Assembly: GCA_965201085.1 (NCBI GenBank) | Contig: CBDAVS010000016.1 | Span: 620,001-684,000 of the forward strand | DNA length: 64,000 nucleotides | Direction of reading: 5' to 3' | DNA from: JAPOUP01 sp965201085 | GTDB taxonomy: Bacteria; Pseudomonadota; Alphaproteobacteria; Rhodobacterales; Rhodobacteraceae | In this document: piece by piece, positions 42,830-51,199 of the stretch | Layout: each line of letters begins with the position of its first letter | Position numbering within the stretch: the stretch's first letter is position 1 | Notes under the pieces: model-generated | Told to the model about the DNA's origin: nothing | The model's database searches: none | What the model saw: only the letters and a program-made list of their open reading frames with translations | Program-made: the position numbers and the translations under genes

Positions 42830-43985
42830 GTTACTCAGAACCCCACCTCCCGCCGCGGGGCCTTGCCGCCGCCGGGAGGCCGCGCCCGCGCGAAAGCCTC
42901 CGCCGGCGTCAGGTGGCCGGGCGCCTTGCGGGGGCGCGCGTTCAGGATGTCCTGGACCCGCTTCACGCGGGCGTCCGTGACCTGCCGCAGGTCGGTCCCC
43001 TTCGGCAGGTACCGGGGCGGCGGCCCGTTGGTGTGCCCGTTCAGGCCCCGCTCCCACGAGTGGTGGGGCGTCGGGAGGAGGAAGTCGGCCTCCAGCGCCT
43101 TCGCCACCTTCGCGTGCCCCGCGAACTCCCTGCCGCTGTCCGCCGTGATCGTGTGGACCCTGGCGCCGGGACCCTCGGGAAGGTCGGTCATCGCCCCGCC
43201 GGCCGCCTCCGCCCTCTTTCCGTCAACCCGTCGGACAGGCGTGAATTCCGGGCATCTGTCCACAGGCGACACCACCGCACCGCTGTGTCCCCCGCCGATC
43301 ACCGTGTCCGCTTCCCAGTCGCCGATTCCCGCCTTCGCCCCGCCCTCTTTCGGGCGCTCCGGGATGTCCCTCCGGTCCGGTTTCTTTCCCCGCCGCCGCA
43401 GGTGCCCGCAAGGCGTTCCTCCGTCCCCGCCGTCCGCGCGTACGAGGTCGTATATCCGCTGACGGCCGACCATGCCGGGGTCCTCCAGCCGGAGACGCCC
43501 CGGGACCTGTTCCGGGCTCCAGCCCTCCTCCAGCTTCGCCACGACCTTCGCCCAGCGCTCCTCCGTCAGCTTCCCCGGGACCGAAGAGGCCCCGCTCCGG
43601 CGCCCGGTGGCCTTCCTCCACGCCTGTCCCTGCCGGTATCCCCGCCCGCCGCCGTCGCGTCGGATCTCCCGCGATATGGTGGCCGGATGGCGGCCCGGCC
43701 GCCCGGCGATGGCCCCGTTCGAAAGCCCGCTTTTCCTCAGCGCGTATATCGGCCCCACTTCCAGTCCGAAGTGCAACACCGGCCCGCCTCCGGAGCGAGG
43801 GCGTGGCCCGAGCGGAGGAGGCGGGCCGGTGTTGAGGGATTTTCCGGCCAGGGGCCCGGATTTCACGCGGAATGCGGCGGCTGTCCCTTCGGATCGGAGC
43901 GTAACCGGGCCTCCCGGCGGCGGCAGGGCCCCGCGGCGGGAGGTGGCGCGCCCGTCCGGGCGAGGGAGGGGGGGAATCTGTATAA
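42830..43985 (-). mobile_element. IS30-family copy B, chimeric
   Basis: The body of an IS30 transposase on the minus strand (about 42900-43757) is joined at about 43758 to the right-end region of another IS30 copy. The right inverted repeat at 43758-43785 reads, on the minus strand, GGTGTTGCACTTCGGACTGG, as in copy C. The transposase lacks its first 15 or so residues and the element lacks a normal left end. At the other side the element's usual 3' non-coding part is replaced by a short piece of its hairpin region, ending near 42835. Confidence 0.6.
42835..43757 (-). pseudogene. N-terminally truncated IS30 transposase in copy B
   Basis: The open frame runs on upstream to 44082, but only the part from IYALRKSGLSNGAIAGRPG onward is transposase. 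It keeps SREIRR, WSPEQVPGRLRLEDPGM, WEADTVIGGGHSGAVVSPVD with the first Asp, and a TADSGREFAGHAKVAKALEA block (the family has TADNGREF). The last block reads HSWERGLNGHTN where the catalytic Glu is expected at the Gly. LNARPRKAPGHLTPAEAFAR ends the family match. The N-terminus MPEGYRHLTFDGRCR seen in copy C is missing, so the protein would be inactive. Confidence 0.75.
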
Positions 43986-44225
43986 AGCCAGTCTGATCCA
44001 TCACTGTCGTCGTCGATTCTGGCATCAACCATAGTGTGCTCTCATCCGGGGCTGTGGCCACAGCAATCTTTCGGACAACCAATGAATCCCGAAGGGATCC
44101 TTCACATCACCGGATTGAGAACTTCTCATTCTTTCGGCCTCTCGGTTCACTTGGTGGTCTGAACCGAGAACATCCTCCCGTAATGGACGCATCCGGACTC
44201 CGAAAGCTCCTATCCCGTCAAGAAA
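43986..44225. other. non-coding stretch
   Basis: No gene or repeat is recognised here. Confidence 0.3.
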
Positions 44226-44716
44226 TCAATGCCGCGCCTCAATGAACGGTCGAATCAATTCCAGATCTTCGGGCGGATCCGGAGACGCACCATCCCTTTG
44301 AATGCAGGACAGAAGATCCCTTTCGATACCATTCATCGTAGGTTCAACCGCCGCCAGAAGGTCTTTCTCTCTTTCGCGGAAACGTGGATCTTCAGCCGCT
44401 TCCGTAATCTCTTCCACGAGTTGCTGAATCACGACTGGGATGCGCATGATGGCATGGCCGAGACCGATGCAATCAGTACCGTGTGATGAAGGCGATGTCC
44501 CAATCACTGTCGGATCGGTGTGTTCCACGTGCACGGCTGCCGAACAGCACCGCTGCGACGGCATTCGGCCATGCTTCCGGCGTTTCCGCCGAAGCCCGTT
44601 TCACCCAGGCGAGGTGATGGCTGTCTGGCGCTTCTTTCGTGGCAGGAGTCCAGATCGAAACGCGTCCTTGGGTCAAACCCCCAGCCACCGGGCCGCATCA
44701 GTGCCATCAATTCCAT
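44226..44716 (-). pseudogene. frameshifted nucleotidyltransferase-domain gene
   Basis: One minus-strand frame (44473-44688) contains AVAAVLFGSRARGTHRSDSD and WDIAF, the GSx10DxD active-site motif of minimal nucleotidyltransferases. It stops at ITRY. A second frame (to 44226) carries on with IPVVIQQLVEEITEAAEDPR and DLELIRPFIEARH. The two look like halves of one short protein broken by a frameshift near 44500. Such proteins often pair with HEPN toxins, but no intact partner is visible. Confidence 0.45.
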
Positions 44717-45569
44717 GCCACTTCAGGAGTAGATGCATTCGGAAAAGGGCTGGACGCAGACCGCTTTCCGCAGACCGAAGGTCCGGTCGCGCTTATCAGA
44801 CCTGCCGAACCGCTCTTAGGTGCGGTTGGAGAATTCAAATTCCAACCCGAGAGCCAATTGCTTTCGGCGTTTCGGTAAGCAGGTATCGGGTGATCATTAC
44901 TCTCGTCTATGCGTTCAAGCGTGGACCTGTCAAGTTTGTTAATACACATGCGCAGTATCACGGGATCGACACGGGGAAAGTATGGTTATGGATATCGGGT
45001 CGATTGGTACCGAAGATGATCTCGGTATCGAACGGTATTGGACCGCCTGACGTCATATATTTAACCGCCAAGATTCCAATGCGATGCCCGAGTCGCCCGG
45101 CTGTCATGATCGCCAGGAACCATTTCGCCCGTGGCACACGCGGACGGTTGGGTGATTTGAATCGGGCTGGTCGGGCGGTTTCTACCTGACGCGGCTGAAT
45201 GGCACCTTTCCACCTGTCCAAACTTTCGGGCGTGGAGAATTTACCCGATGCGTAAATCCCTGCGCCGATCCAGCCAACCCGCGCCAAGAGCGGTGGCCCC
45301 GCCCTTTCGGAGAGCTGTGGAAGCTGGTCAAGTTCCAGATGATGATCGAGAGGTGGCATCTTTACATATCAGCCAAGTGAGTGGCTTTCCGCTTTGATCG
45401 GCCAAACGCTCCGTTCACTCCGTGCGAGCTGCCGCAATGCCAGCGATACAGGTCCAAGCCGGGGCAAGGCGTACATGATAAGCACGAACATTCCCGAAGC
45501 TTATTATGCGTTTACCCAACGCATTCGCAAAGGACATCGCACCGTACAAAGCGCGAATGATCATATTTT
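44717..45569. other. mostly non-coding stretch upstream of the ISNCY copy
   Basis: The longest frame that might be real is on the minus strand at 44958-45359 (133 residues, with RVPRAKWFLAIMTAGRLGHR). I recognise no family and see no ribosome-binding site, so I leave it unassigned. Confidence 0.25.
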
Positions 45570-47362
45570 AGTGTCCGCCAGAAACCCCCAAGTCACGGGT
45601 TTTTCGCGATAGATGACAGATTCCGCCCTGCGGGGATTCACCGGATATGGCGGTCAGGGTATGCCGCGGAATCCGGCAATCCTCCCCTTCAGGAGGCCCC
45701 CATGCGCAGGGTCCACGACACCCGGCGGCGGCCCGGCGCCCCCGACATCACGAGGATCAGGCCGACCGTCAGATCGAGGGACGACATCCCGGCGATCCTG
45801 ATCGGCCTCCAGGACCCCTGCGGCGACGAAGGGACCCGAAAGCGGCTGTCCGGGCTTCCGGGCAGGATGGTGCTGCCCGGAAGGAGCCGCCGGGTCGGCG
45901 GGCCGGGGATGGAGCCGTTGACCATCCCGGTGCCCGGCGTGGTCAGGCAGGGTCCCGGGTGCGGTTTCGACCGGCTTCGGGAACCGGCGAACCAGCACCG
46001 GACGATCCGGCGAAGGCCGAAGGCCGGGCCACGGCCCGTGGGACGGGGACGGATACGGATACGAATACCGGCGTCCGGTTGACGGCGTGCCGCTCCCCTC
46101 GCCGGAGCTTCCCGCCGAGGTCGGAAGGATGGTCGTGGAGAGGGGCCACAGGGTGGCCGGAAAAAAGCCTGGCGCCGCTTTGCGCGGCCGCCGTCATTCC
46201 TTCGTGGCCGGGACCGACGTCCACCATCCGACCGACCGCAGCCTGCCGATGGACGCGGCGCGGTGCATGGTCCGGGACGTGTCCCGGGCCTGCGGGGGGC
46301 TGGGGCTACGCGGCTGGCGGCGGAAGGAATACCTTTGCGGAAAGCTCCGCAGGCTCTGTCCCTGTGTCGCCACGTCACGGCTCGCCAACCCGCGCCCGGG
46401 GGACGTGGAGGCGCCGCTCCGGCTCGCCCTGAAGCTGGCGGACAGGGCGGAGGCGGGCCGCGCGGAGATCGACGGTATGTTGGGTATCCCGGGCCCATCG
46501 GACAGTATCCGGGGCTTCATCGGCCATGTCCGGCCCCGGGCGGACCTGACCGGACGGCGGATCCTGAAGGGCGGGACGGTCCCGCAGCGCGGGAAGGTGC
46601 ACCCGATATCCGGGCCGCACACCCGCTGGATATCGAAGGGAAAGGCCGGGGTCCCGGTGGAGCCCGGCGTTCCGGTCCGCGTCCCTGAGGACCGTCACGG
46701 ATTCCTCCCGCACCATTCGGTGATGTGGGAGGGGAGCGACGTGGACGTGGCGGTCCCCATGGGCGGGGAGGCGCGGGCCCGGTTCCCCGACCTGTCGGTG
46801 GTGAGCTTCGACCGCGGTCCGCACAGCCCCCCCGGACCGGCTGGGGCCTGCCGGAATGCCGGAGCCGACGCCATGCCGCGGAAAGGCAGGCTGTCGAAGG
46901 CGGACCGCGTCCGGGAAAGCGGGGAGGCGTTCCGCGGGGCGCGGCGCGCCCACGCCGCCGGCGGGTCGGCCATCAGCAGCCTGGAGCACCGCGGTCTGGA
47001 CCGGGTGCGGAGCCACGGAAAGGAGGGTTTCGCCGGCGCCGTGGCGCTGGCGGTGCTGGCCGCGAACGTCCACCGCCTCGGCCTGATGCCGCCGGCGAGG
47101 GAGCGCCCCGTGTTCCCCGCCGCCGCCTGACCGGGGCGTCCACCGGTGAACCGGCCCATGGAAGGTCCCGCCGCTGCGGGGCCCGGACCGGCGTGCCCGC
47201 GGGCCGGCGGAGGTCCGGATGTTCACCATATGTTCCCGCCACCGACCGTCCCGTCGAAGCCTCGGGCGGCGCTCCGACGGGCCCGGCCAGGGTCCCGTGA
47301 AGCCGGAATCCGCCGGATCCGGCCCGATCCCCGGAAAAACACGGGGTTTTCTGGCAGACACT
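45570..47362 (+). mobile_element. ISNCY-family element (IS1202-like), nearly full length
   Basis: The ends are inverted repeats: AGTGTCCGCCAGAAA from 45570, and AGTGTCTGCCAGAAA read inward from 47362. The transposase inside is frameshifted. The left end and 5' part are repeated as a fragment at 7770-8535, and another copy begins at 63965. No clear target duplication is seen. The right end lies only 22 bases from the 3' end of the SRP RNA gene. Confidence 0.75.
45702..47130 (+). pseudogene. frameshifted ISNCY-family transposase
   Basis: The first frame starts at 45702 (MRRVHDTRRRPGAPDI) with RSRDDIPAILIGLQD and GMEPLTIPVPGVVRQG, both family blocks. It goes out of frame near 46020-46030. The second frame continues with GHGPWDGDGYGYEYRR, ELPAEVGRMVVERGHR, AGTDVHHPTDRSLPMD and WRRKEYLCGKL. 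It ends with HTRWISKGKAGVPVEPGVPV, VVSFDRGPHSPP, LPRKGRLSK-like MPRKGRLSKADRVRESGEAF and HRGLDRVRSHGKEGF. The family has SFDKGFHSP and VESAINALEVHGLDR in the last blocks. One frameshift separates the halves, so no full protein is made. Confidence 0.8.
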
Positions 47363-47384
47363 ATATTACCGTTGTAGGGTGGAT

Positions 47385-47479
47385 GAGAGACTGAACTGCG
47401 ACCCAGACGAGAATTCGTTACGGCTGCTTCCTTCCGGACCTGACCGGGTTGGCGATACGTCTGCCCGCGTCAGCCTCTC
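47385..47479 (-). ncRNA. ffs: 4.5S-type signal recognition particle RNA
   Basis: The minus strand contains GGTCAGGTCCGGAAGGAAGC followed by AGCC, the universal apical loop of SRP RNA. The flanks pair to form the long hairpin: GAGAGGCTGA at the 5' end with TCAGTCTCTC at the 3' end, and CAGACG with CGTCTG further in. That gives about 95 nucleotides. It binds Ffh and targets membrane proteins to the translocon. In many alphaproteobacteria the gene is near dnaX; here it is about 8 kb away. Confidence 0.93.
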
Positions 47480-47607
47480 GCCGATGGAGATAATGCAAGA
47501 ATGCGGTCATTTCAATAAACGTCTGTTGAATCATTCGGCGGTGAAACCCCAACAGTCCACAAAAAAGCGTTCCTGGAGATTGAATTCTCTGAATCGGAGA
47601 GAAGCCA

Positions 47608-47796
47608 ATGTTTGTGGATTCAAGCAAGCCCATCCAACTACACAACACTGTTTTCGATGCCTCGGCGGTGTGGAATGTACCGGACTATCGCCGCGCCCAC
47701 ATTATGGGTACGATACAGGGGCGTCGCGTTGGCTTCGTCAGCAGAGCCACCGGAACTCCTGGAATTGTCATTGCGCGAAAGGGCCTGCAGGGATAA
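47608..47796 (+). CDS. small ORF upstream of the YwgA-like pseudogene
   Basis: A 62-residue frame begins MFVDSSKPIQLHNTVFDA after GGAGAG at good spacing. It has a protein-like composition (RRAHIMGTIQGRRVGFVSRA). It ends 29 bases before the pseudogene start and could have been its operon partner. No family is recognised. Confidence 0.35.
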   Translation: MFVDSSKPIQLHNTVFDASAVWNVPDYRRAHIMGTIQGRRVGFVSRATGTPGIVIARKGLQG

Positions 47797-47825
47797 AGTG
47801 ATATCATCGGTAAGGAGGAGAGCCA

Positions 47826-48340
47826 GTGTCGCGGCTAAAGCTGGAACAGGTTGCTGGAATCATGTGGGATGCTGGAAGTAAAGTGATTGGCCGAACCCGG
47901 CTATAGAGGACCGCCGATCTGTCGGAGGCTGCAGGGCTTGGGGACGGTTTCTGGTTCGTATATCGGCACCATGGTCCTTACAGCGAGGACATCGCGACCT
48001 CTGTCACCAAGGGCACTCATCTAGGTTGCCTCAAAGAAGTTGAAAAGGAAAACGACGGCGGTGGGATATACTCGGTCTATTCCGTGAAGGATCAATCCGA
48101 AGGATATTCGCGTCCAGGGCGGCGCGAATTCGCAAAATGTGCCGCCAACGCGGATCCCGTTGTCCTGGAATTGGCCTCCACCGCAGTGTTTATGTCGCGT
48201 GAAGGACTTGACGATCCTTGGGGGAAATCAAACGACGGAAGCCGGACAGAGCCACAAACAGTCGATTGGAAAATGCGAAGGAGCTGCTGGATCGATTGAA
48301 GCGGATCAACGCTTCCAAGCCTCGGCCTGCTATCACCTGA
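47826..48340 (+). pseudogene. YwgA-like protein gene with a nonsense codon and a frameshift
   Basis: A GTG start follows the strong ribosome-binding sequence AAGGAGGAG. The frame reads IMWDAGSKVIGRTRL and then a TAG at 47904-47906, where the family has Gln (RLQK). After the stop it continues with EAAGLGDGFWFVYRHHGPYS and EDIATSVTKG, typical of YwgA-like proteins. A one-base shift in a G run near 48225 is needed to reach EIKRRKPD, LENAKELLDRLKRIN and the final stop at 48338. The reading frame is otherwise well preserved, so the loss is probably recent. Proteins of this group occur in some defence-related contexts, but no function is established here. Confidence 0.55.
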
Positions 48341-48523
48341 GCTTCCGATAGTCCCCAAGCCCGTGTCCGCCCCGAAGACACTCTTCGGGGCATCTCTGGG
48401 CGATAAATCGATGGCGCTGTTTGATCGGGAGCCTCTGCGTTGGAGCTAGGGACTTCCGCGCGGACGTCGCCAATGCATGGAATGCATGGTCGGAATCGGG
48501 CACTGACGGAACCGGAGTGGGGC

Positions 48524-49489
48524 ATGGAGTTTACGGGATTGCTGGCATTCGACGATTCAGGTCTGAATCGTGCGGCTGATCTGCGCGGTAACGCGGACGA
48601 AATCCGGTCAATGACAGAATCGGACCAGGCCCGCGGCCTGCCCGTATGGCGCGGCAAACCGCTTCTCGCCGGTAGCGCCCGTGATCGCGCTGGTTGGCTG
48701 CGGATCGATCACAACCTGTTCAATCACGCCTCCGAATCCCCGGTTTTTCTGGGGCTTGATGGAGAGACTCCAAGATTTTGCTTTGATGTGTCATCATGGA
48801 TGCCGAAGGACTTACCGGAAACCATCGGTGCGTTCACCGATCCATCCGAGCAGGTTCATCCAAAAATCGGGCCGGAATTCGCCTTCGTGGAACTCCGCTC
48901 CGCAATGACACGGCTTGAGGCACGGGATGCGGAACTCGTGGCGACCGCGAAAGCACTGCTTGACTGGCACCGGTCGCATCGATTCTGCTCAAGATGCGGC
49001 TCGCAAAGCGTGATGGCGAATGTCGGCTGGCAGCGTAACTGCCCCGACTGCGACGCATACCACTTTCCACGTACCGATCCGGTCGTCATCATGCTCGTTG
49101 TCCACGGCAACAAGCTACTCCTTGGCCGAAGCCACGTCTGGCCCGCTGACATGTACTCGCTCCTCGCCGGGTTCGTCGAGCCCGGGGAAACCATCGAGGC
49201 CGCGGTCCGCCGCGAAGTGCTTGAAGAAGCCGGCGTCAAGGTAGGTGCGGTCCGGTATCTCGCTTCGCAGCCATGGCCTTTTCCATCCTCGTTGATGGTT
49301 GGCTGCCATGGCTATGCGCTTGACGACCGGATAACAATCGATCGCGATGAGCTCGAGGACGCGATCTGGGTGACCAGGGAGGAGATGATGGATATTTTCG
49401 CCGGCAACAGCGATCGCCTGAAGCCGGCCCGACAGGGATCGATCGCGCATTTTCTCATCCGGAACTGGCTGGCTGGCAGGTTTAGTTGA
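48524..49489 (+). CDS. nudC: NAD(H) pyrophosphatase (Nudix)
   Basis: NudC splits NADH and can remove NAD caps from RNA. The protein has a four-Cys zinc ribbon (CSRCGSQSVMANVGWQRNCP, ending PDC), then PRTDPVVIMLV. The Nudix box is GFVEPGETIEAAVRREVLEE with AGV, and the NADH-specific SQPWPFPSSLMVG follows. The ATG at 48524 gives 321 residues; the frame is open from 48440 and other starts are possible. It converges on pheA with a 34-base gap. Confidence 0.93.
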   Translation: MEFTGLLAFDDSGLNRAADLRGNADEIRSMTESDQARGLPVWRGKPLLAGSARDRAGWLRIDHNLFNHASESPVFLGLDGETPRFCFDVSSWMPKDLPETIGAFTDPSEQVHPKIGPEFAFVELRSAMTRLEARDAELVATAKALLDWHRSHRFCSRCGSQSVMANVGWQRNCPDCDAYHFPRTDPVVIMLVVHGNKLLLGRSHVWPADMYSLLAGFVEPGETIEAAVRREVLEEAGVKVGAVRYLASQPWPFPSSLMVGCHGYALDDRITIDRDELEDAIWVTREEMMDIFAGNSDRLKPARQGSIAHFLIRNWLAGRFS

Positions 49490-49523
49490 CGTATGGGCCG
49501 CGAGGACAGGAAACCGTCGTTCA

Positions 49524-50351
49524 TTACCGCCGCCGATCCGCTGGATAGGTGCCGAGGATCTTCAGGTACGACGTGAAATATTCCAGTTCCTCAAGTGCCC
49601 GCTTCAACGGCGGGTCGTCCGGATGGCCCTCGACATCCGCGTAGAACTGGGTTGCCGTGAACGAGCCGTCCACCATGTAGCTTTCCAGTTTCGTCATGTT
49701 CACGCCATTTGTGGCGAACCCGCCCATGGCCTTGTATAGTGCCGCCGGAAGGTTTCGGACCCGGAACACGAACGTGGTCAGCATCGTGTCACTCCGTCGG
49801 CGAACGTCATTGTCGCGGGACATGATGAGAAAACGGGTCGTGTTCTGTCTGTGATCCTCGATATGGCGCGCGAGTGTCCGCAAGCCGTAAATCTCTCCCG
49901 CGAGTTCGGACGCAAGCGCGGCCTTGGCCGGATCATTTAGTTCGGCGACTTTCTTGGCTGCGCCGGCGGTATCGGCGGAGACCATCCGGCGAATACCATG
50001 CTCCCGGCAAAAGCCGAGACACTGCCCGAGCAGGACCTGGTGGCTATACGCTACCTCGATCCGATCCAGCGTCGTTCCCGGGACCGCAAGCAGGTTGATA
50101 TGGACGCGTACAAACGCCTCGTCGACTATATGAAGCCCGGACTCCGGGAGAAGGCGGTGAATGTCGGCAACACGCCCGTAGGTCGAATTCTCCACAGGAA
50201 GCATCGCAAGGTCCGCCCGCTCGTTAAGCACGGCTTCGATCACGTCCTCGAACGCACGGCAGGGCAAGGCTTCGTAGTCGGGCAGTGCCTCGCGGCAGGC
50301 CTGATGTGAATATGCGCCGGGTTCGCCCTGGAATGCGATGCGTCCTGTCAT
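49524..50351 (-). CDS. pheA: prephenate dehydratase
   Basis: The enzyme converts prephenate to phenylpyruvate in phenylalanine synthesis. The 275-residue protein starts MTGRIAFQGEPGAYSHQACR. The catalytic domain includes LPVENSTYGRVADIH, the signature Thr-Arg-Phe in QNTTRFLIMSRD, and a C-terminal ACT domain with ALYKAMGGFATNGVNMTKLE and QFYADVEGH, which binds phenylalanine for feedback control. I chose the ATG at 50351 because AAGGTGG lies just upstream; the frame is open for 45 more codons without family-like sequence. It lacks a fused chorismate mutase. Confidence 0.95.
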   Translation of the reverse strand: MTGRIAFQGEPGAYSHQACREALPDYEALPCRAFEDVIEAVLNERADLAMLPVENSTYGRVADIHRLLPESGLHIVDEAFVRVHINLLAVPGTTLDRIEVAYSHQVLLGQCLGFCREHGIRRMVSADTAGAAKKVAELNDPAKAALASELAGEIYGLRTLARHIEDHRQNTTRFLIMSRDNDVRRRSDTMLTTFVFRVRNLPAALYKAMGGFATNGVNMTKLESYMVDGSFTATQFYADVEGHPDDPPLKRALEELEYFTSYLKILGTYPADRRR

Positions 50352-50473
50352 GATCCACCACCTTTTTCGGATCTGGCCTATAAGGGCGTTGTTTGGTCGC
50401 GGCTCATATACCTTGATTTGAGTGCGCGGAAGCGAGTAAATGTCATCGGGTACATGCTGGGACGATAGGCAAC

Positions 50474-51004
50474 ATGATCGACACAATGACAGGGACCAAG
50501 ATCGTGGGTGGCTTCTGCGGTATGTTTTTGGTCTTCCTTCTCGGCGACTGGGCGGCTGAAACGCTCTATCATGTCGGCGGTGCTGGCCATGGTAAAGAGC
50601 ATGCGCAGGCCTATGTCATCGATACAGGCGAAAGCGAAGTGGCGGAGGGCGATGGATCCGCCGTTGCGGAAATCAGCTTTTCCGAGGTCTATGTGACTGC
50701 GGATGCGGCAGCGGGTGAGAGGCTCTTCAAGGCCTGCCGTGCCTGCCACAAGTTGGAGGACGGAAAGAACGGAACCGGCCCACACCTGTTCAACATCGTT
50801 GGCAGGACCGTGGCGGCGGCCGATGAATTCAATTATTCCGGTGCGCTTGCCGCGGTTGTGGAATCCTGGGGCCCCGACGAGTTGAACGCTTTCATCGAAA
50901 ATCCGAAAGGGTACGCCCCCGGCACCAAAATGGCTTACCGCGGAATGAGGGATATCGAGGACCGGGCCAACCTGATCGCCTGGCTCGAGTCCATCGGAGA
51001 CTGA
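50474..51004 (+). CDS. membrane-anchored class I cytochrome c
   Basis: The 176-residue protein has one N-terminal membrane anchor (about residues 10-25, VGGFCGMFLVFLLGDW). An acidic linker follows, then a cytochrome c domain with the haem motif CRACH and the lower-axial Met in PGTKMAYRGM. LFNIVGRTVA and ANLIAWLES are typical of the cytochrome c552/CycM type that links complex III to terminal oxidases. An in-frame ATG at 50486 is an alternative start. It is divergent from pheA across about 120 bases. Confidence 0.9.
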   Translation: MIDTMTGTKIVGGFCGMFLVFLLGDWAAETLYHVGGAGHGKEHAQAYVIDTGESEVAEGDGSAVAEISFSEVYVTADAAAGERLFKACRACHKLEDGKNGTGPHLFNIVGRTVAAADEFNYSGALAAVVESWGPDELNAFIENPKGYAPGTKMAYRGMRDIEDRANLIAWLESIGD

Positions 51005-51199
51005 CCGGGCACGCGATTCAGGGCTGACCTTCGATCAAGCCCACATTTGGCCTCAATCCGTTCTCCTCGGATCAAACGCACGTGACTTCCGCCCGATATG
51101 CCTTGTATGAACCGGTGGAAATCAGGCGTAGCATATGAGGTGGATTACGGGCCTCCGCTATAGGGTGTAGGCTCATCGACTGGATAGGGAGGATCGGAA

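Noticed and set aside
42811..44034. 407-residue open frame opposite IS30 copy B
   Set aside because: It is the antisense shadow of the transposase with an Arg/Pro-rich composition and no family features.
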